Shown here piece after piece: positions 61,052 to 64,000 of a DNA stretch of 64,000 nt (position 1 is the first letter of the stretch; every line of letters starts with the position of its first letter). Source of the DNA: Tenacibaculum agarivorans (GTDB lineage: Bacteria; Bacteroidota; Bacteroidia; Flavobacteriales; Flavobacteriaceae); the NCBI RefSeq assembly GCF_001936575.1, contig NZ_MSMP01000009.1, positions 124,001 through 188,000 on the forward strand. The letters run 5' to 3'. Made by a program: the position numbers and the translations under genes. The notes under the pieces were generated by a model that was not told where the DNA came from, did not search any database, and worked only from the letters and a program-made list of their open reading frames with translations.

Positions 61052-64000
61052 TTAGTATCTAAATTTATTTGGGTTCTTAAATTTGTATATGGCTTCGGTT
61101 CCTTTTCTTTCTCCTGGAAGCATGTAACGAAGTTTTGTTTTGTAAAATCCATAGCGCATAAACAAATAGTCTTCATCTAAAAAATTCAACACCGCATCTC
61201 CTTTTGCTATTTCGCCATCTAATAATGCATTTACCAATTGAGAATGCATATCTGTCCAATCCGACTTGTATACCAAACCTAAATTATATCTGAAAGGAAA
61301 TGTAGTTTCCAACATGTTATGATCTACATCATATTCTAAATTCTGTAAATAACCTTCTATAATTGGTAAGGCATATTTTGGAGGTGCTCCCAATTTGTTT
61401 TCATCTCTGTTTTTGATGGTATATCCGTTCATTGGATATTTAGCGTATAATGGTGGATTGATATCTTTTCTGAAATAATCGTCCTCTAAAGTAGATTCTA
61501 TCGTAACTAAAGGTTTATTATTAGTATAACTAGAACCTAATAAGTCTGTAAGATCAAAAGGCTCGTGTTTTTTAATTGTATTGCCTAAATAAATAACATC
61601 GGAATAGATAACACCCCATCTGTAATCTTCAGTTTGAATTGCATTTATTTTTTGCTTAAATGTTTTATAACCTGATGTTGCAAAACCATAAGCCAGCCTT
61701 TCAATCACACCTTCTTTAGATAATTCTTCAGATTTTTTTTGTTGAATACTAACTGTATTTCCATCTGCATTATCTCCTATGTCTACGTTTTTATAAGTAT
61801 TCTTATTTTGAGTTTTTACATTGCCTGTTTTAGACTCACTTACAACACTAATAGTATAGCTTGATGATTGTGATAAATTTGGCAGGTTATAAGTGATGAT
61901 ATTATCATTTGTATTATAGGAGAATTCAACTCTTTTAGCTTCTTGTTTTTCCTCTTTACTGTAGGTTAAAAAACTCTTCCATTGACTGTTATCAAATAAG
62001 TAGTCTTGTCCTCTTCGTAGTTGAATATACCCTTTGTTATACTCATTTTCTAAGAAGTATTTCTGCTCTAATACGGGATATGCATAGGTTATATTATGTA
62101 ATGGAATATTATCTGGTGCGCCCCCCGTAACAAATGTTCTTTCCTCAACTTCTTTTGCGGGCGTTCCGTCTATTTCTATAGTTCTAAATACTCCTTTAAT
62201 TTTTTCTTTAAAGCTTACTTCAACTTTTACATTCATTTCTTCATAAGGAGGTAAAATATCTTTAGATACAAAATTGGCTCTGTCTTTATATTTAGACCAC
62301 TCAACAGCTCCTTCAATTTCTTTTCCTTTATGAAAGACTTGAAATTTTTCTAAAATGATTTTATAGGTTTTATCTCCATCATCTTCAGGAATTATAATCG
62401 GTTCCCCTACTTTCATACTAAATGTAGCTTGAGGAATTGCGAATACATCCACATCTTTGGTATTATTTGCTGGAGTTACATCTGTAATTATTTTTAAACC
62501 TCCTAATGGTGAAGCATCTTCAAAAACACATTCCTTTCCTAAGGTTAACTTAAATCGGAAATTTCCTTTGACTAATCCGCCTAATAAATCAAACTCTCCT
62601 GCTAAATAGCCTCGCATCCAAATAGGGTTTGGTGCTTTAGTTTGCAATAGCACAGCTGCCCCTCCTCTAATAATTGGGATCTTTTTCTTAATGAAAAATA
62701 GTTTGATTCGAATTCCTAATTCTCCTTGTAAATAGGCATAAGCTTGACCATTGGCATACCAACCATTAATTCCTACCTGATCTCCTGTATTTACACATTT
62801 TGCTTCTTTATAATCTCTCAACATCAAATCAAAACCAGCTCCTGCTTTGAATCTTGCATAAAAAATAAGGAATCGTAAATCTCCTGTATCTATTGAAATA
62901 TTAGTTCCAAAGGCAAACCCTCCTCCACTTTTCAATGCGTTTTCATCTCGCATATAGTCTAACTCGTTTGGATCTACTCTTAAAATATTTGCTACTTCTA
63001 CTGGTGGTGGTGGAGAACCTGGCAATTTAGAACCTGTCATAAAATATCCTCCTGTTTCTATACTGATAGAACCAATTCCCATTCGTAATCCTAAGCGATC
63101 TTCTGGTGTACCTACATAGATGTACCAATCTTTTGAAGAAAAATGCAATACAGCCCAACCTGCTCTACCATATTCTCCGATTCCTCTTAAAAAGCCTCCT
63201 GCAACATTTACATAAGCGTCTAGCTCTCCATGTAAAACATCGTTTTGAAAATCGTAGGTAATAGAGGCCTTAGCACTCATTGCCATTTGGTTGGGAGGTG
63301 TTTGTGGAAATTCTCCAGAAGCTTTATCTAACAAATTTCTTCCCACATAAGAATTTCCTATGTTTTCTTTAGTAGCGCCTAAAAATTTGTTTTTTACATC
63401 TGTATTCTCTTTTAGTTTGGTCATTAAACCACTAATCTTATCCATTCCGGGAATTCCTACTGCTAAAAATGTGGCTTGTCCGTAATATCCTAAGAAATTG
63501 ATTCCTCCGCTTCTGTTAAAAATGATTTCAAATCCTGCTCCTCCTTTTAATACTTCTCTTTTTACTACATTAAACATCACCATGGCTTTCACTCCAAGGC
63601 CAATATTACGATCTGGTGTGTATCCAAGTCCTGAGGGAGAAAAGGAAGAACTAAAATCTTTTCGTCTCATTTTATAGGAAGCTCCTCCTGCAAATCCTTC
63701 TAAATTTAAAATTCCTGTTCCTGTTCCAGGAGGTAGATTATCTACCAAAACATCGAACTGCCAGTATCTAAATTCTTTTTTACCAAAAATTCCTTTGGCT
63801 CCCACTCGTATGCCATTTCCTGATTTAAACTGTGCTTCTAAACTTGCGGCAAATCCATTTCCATATTCTGGATGATTATCCATTACTAACAGACTCCCTT
63901 TCATTGAAAAACCACCCAAATCAGCTTCTAAGGCAATCGCTTCCAAAGCTACTCCTCTAAATTTCCATTTTTGTCTGTTATTTTTTTCTTCAAAATACCC
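61052..64000 (-). CDS. Large beta-rich exported or outer-membrane protein, 5' end beyond the window
   Basis: At least 982 residues. The frame is open to the right edge, so the start lies outside; an internal TTG at 63946 is not the true start. The visible N-terminal 480 residues are runs of amphipathic glycine-rich strands (NGIRVGAKGIFGKKEFRYWQFDVLV, GWAVLHFSSKDWYIYVG, GLRMGIGSISIETGGYFMTG, YLQGELGIRIKLFF). They suggest a beta-helix or beta-barrel-like surface. The last 450 residues are mixed and include Ig-like segments (PANNTKDVDVFAIPQATFSM). I do not recognise a named family. It heads the visible part of the unit and is followed after 12 bases by the FnIII gene. Confidence 0.8.
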   Translation of the reverse strand, partial: GYFEEKNNRQKWKFRGVALEAIALEADLGGFSMKGSLLVMDNHPEYGNGFAASLEAQFKSGNGIRVGAKGIFGKKEFRYWQFDVLVDNLPPGTGTGILNLEGFAGGASYKMRRKDFSSSFSPSGLGYTPDRNIGLGVKAMVMFNVVKREVLKGGAGFEIIFNRSGGINFLGYYGQATFLAVGIPGMDKISGLMTKLKENTDVKNKFLGATKENIGNSYVGRNLLDKASGEFPQTPPNQMAMSAKASITYDFQNDVLHGELDAYVNVAGGFLRGIGEYGRAGWAVLHFSSKDWYIYVGTPEDRLGLRMGIGSISIETGGYFMTGSKLPGSPPPPVEVANILRVDPNELDYMRDENALKSGGGFAFGTNISIDTGDLRFLIFYARFKAGAGFDLMLRDYKEAKCVNTGDQVGINGWYANGQAYAYLQGELGIRIKLFFIKKKIPIIRGGAAVLLQTKAPNPIWMRGYLAGEFDLLGGLVKGNFRFKLTLGKECVFEDASPLGGLKIITDVTPANNTKDVDVFAIPQATFSMKVGEPIIIPEDDGDKTYKIILEKFQVFHKGKEIEGAVEWSKYKDRANFVSKDILPPYEEMNVKVEVSFKEKIKGVFRTIEIDGTPAKEVEERTFVTGGAPDNIPLHNITYAYPVLEQKYFLENEYNKGYIQLRRGQDYLFDNSQWKSFLTYSKEEKQEAKRVEFSYNTNDNIITYNLPNLSQSSSYTISVVSESKTGNVKTQNKNTYKNVDIGDNADGNTVSIQQKKSEELSKEGVIERLAYGFATSGYKTFKQKINAIQTEDYRWGVIYSDVIYLGNTIKKHEPFDLTDLLGSSYTNNKPLVTIESTLEDDYFRKDINPPLYAKYPMNGYTIKNRDENKLGAPPKYALPIIEGYLQNLEYDVDHNMLETTFPFRYNLGLVYKSDWTDMHSQLVNALLDGEIAKGDAVLNFLDEDYLFMRYGFYKTKLRYMLPGERKGTEAIYKFKNPNKFRY

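Noticed and set aside
1..64000. tRNA, rRNA, insertion sequences, integrases and CRISPR arrays
   Set aside because: I looked for cloverleaf-like segments, transposase or integrase motifs and regularly spaced repeats and found none.

Overview
This window is AT-rich (roughly one third G+C by eye) and carries the hallmarks of a Bacteroidota chromosome, most likely a marine Flavobacteriaceae (a Tenacibaculum-like genus is a guess, not a finding). The evidence is: several C-terminal type IX secretion (T9SS) sorting domains, SprB-type repeats, a TamB/TsaD/LpxK/AroE set of flavobacterial character, a cysteine-free L31 type B, few visible Shine-Dalgarno sequences, at least one good Bacteroidota promoter (TTTG, 18 nt, TAnnTTTG), and exported proteins that nearly all start with Gln after signal-peptide cleavage. 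There are no tRNA, rRNA, CRISPR or insertion sequences that I can see, and no gene-free stretch longer than about 200 bases.

Region 1 (1-7.4 kb, + strand): surface and envelope accessory genes. It holds the tail of a T9SS cargo protein cut by the left edge, a 1257-aa leucine-rich-repeat T9SS protein made of three homologous modules, an unknown exported protein, an EcsC-family protein and a small outer-membrane barrel. Region 2 (7.4-24.3 kb, both strands): mostly housekeeping. It holds RlmG-like rRNA methyltransferase, an FMN/Fe-S glutamate-synthase-like enzyme, L31, a glutaminyl cyclotransferase lipoprotein with a beta-helix lipoprotein, an exported amidohydrolase, DUF898, SDR, a two-gene mini ABC system, a SprT-like protein, ManC (GDP-mannose), exported thioredoxin, LpxK (lipid A), Nif3-like and a coiled-coil protein whose zinc ribbon has lost its cysteines. 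Region 3 (24.3-35.4 kb): a small double-Gly-leader Cys-rich peptide, a DUF349 protein, then aroE, two DUF368 proteins and tamB packed with overlaps on the minus strand, with tsaD divergent.

Region 4 (35.5-64 kb, all minus strand): a T9SS nucleoside-hydrolase-like protein, then a 26-kb block of six very large exported proteins read from the right edge leftwards: beta-rich protein (cut by the edge), FnIII protein, SprB-repeat T9SS protein, PKD lipoprotein, a 4041-aa polymorphic-toxin-like giant, and an outer-membrane barrel. The first five are separated by 12, 3, -1 and 1 bases, so they are almost certainly one transcription unit. The giant has an HELGH zincin-like motif, a pre-toxin-like hydrophobic stretch and then a C-terminal half built of repeated ParB-like, clan-CD/C80-like and unnamed modules. 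This block is my candidate for an incompletely described secretion or toxin-delivery system.

Links between genes: the glutaminyl cyclotransferase would cap the N-terminal Gln exposed on about ten exported proteins in this same window; TamB, LpxK and the DUF368 pair serve the envelope that the large secreted proteins must cross; the T9SS sorting domains imply the secretion machinery is encoded elsewhere.
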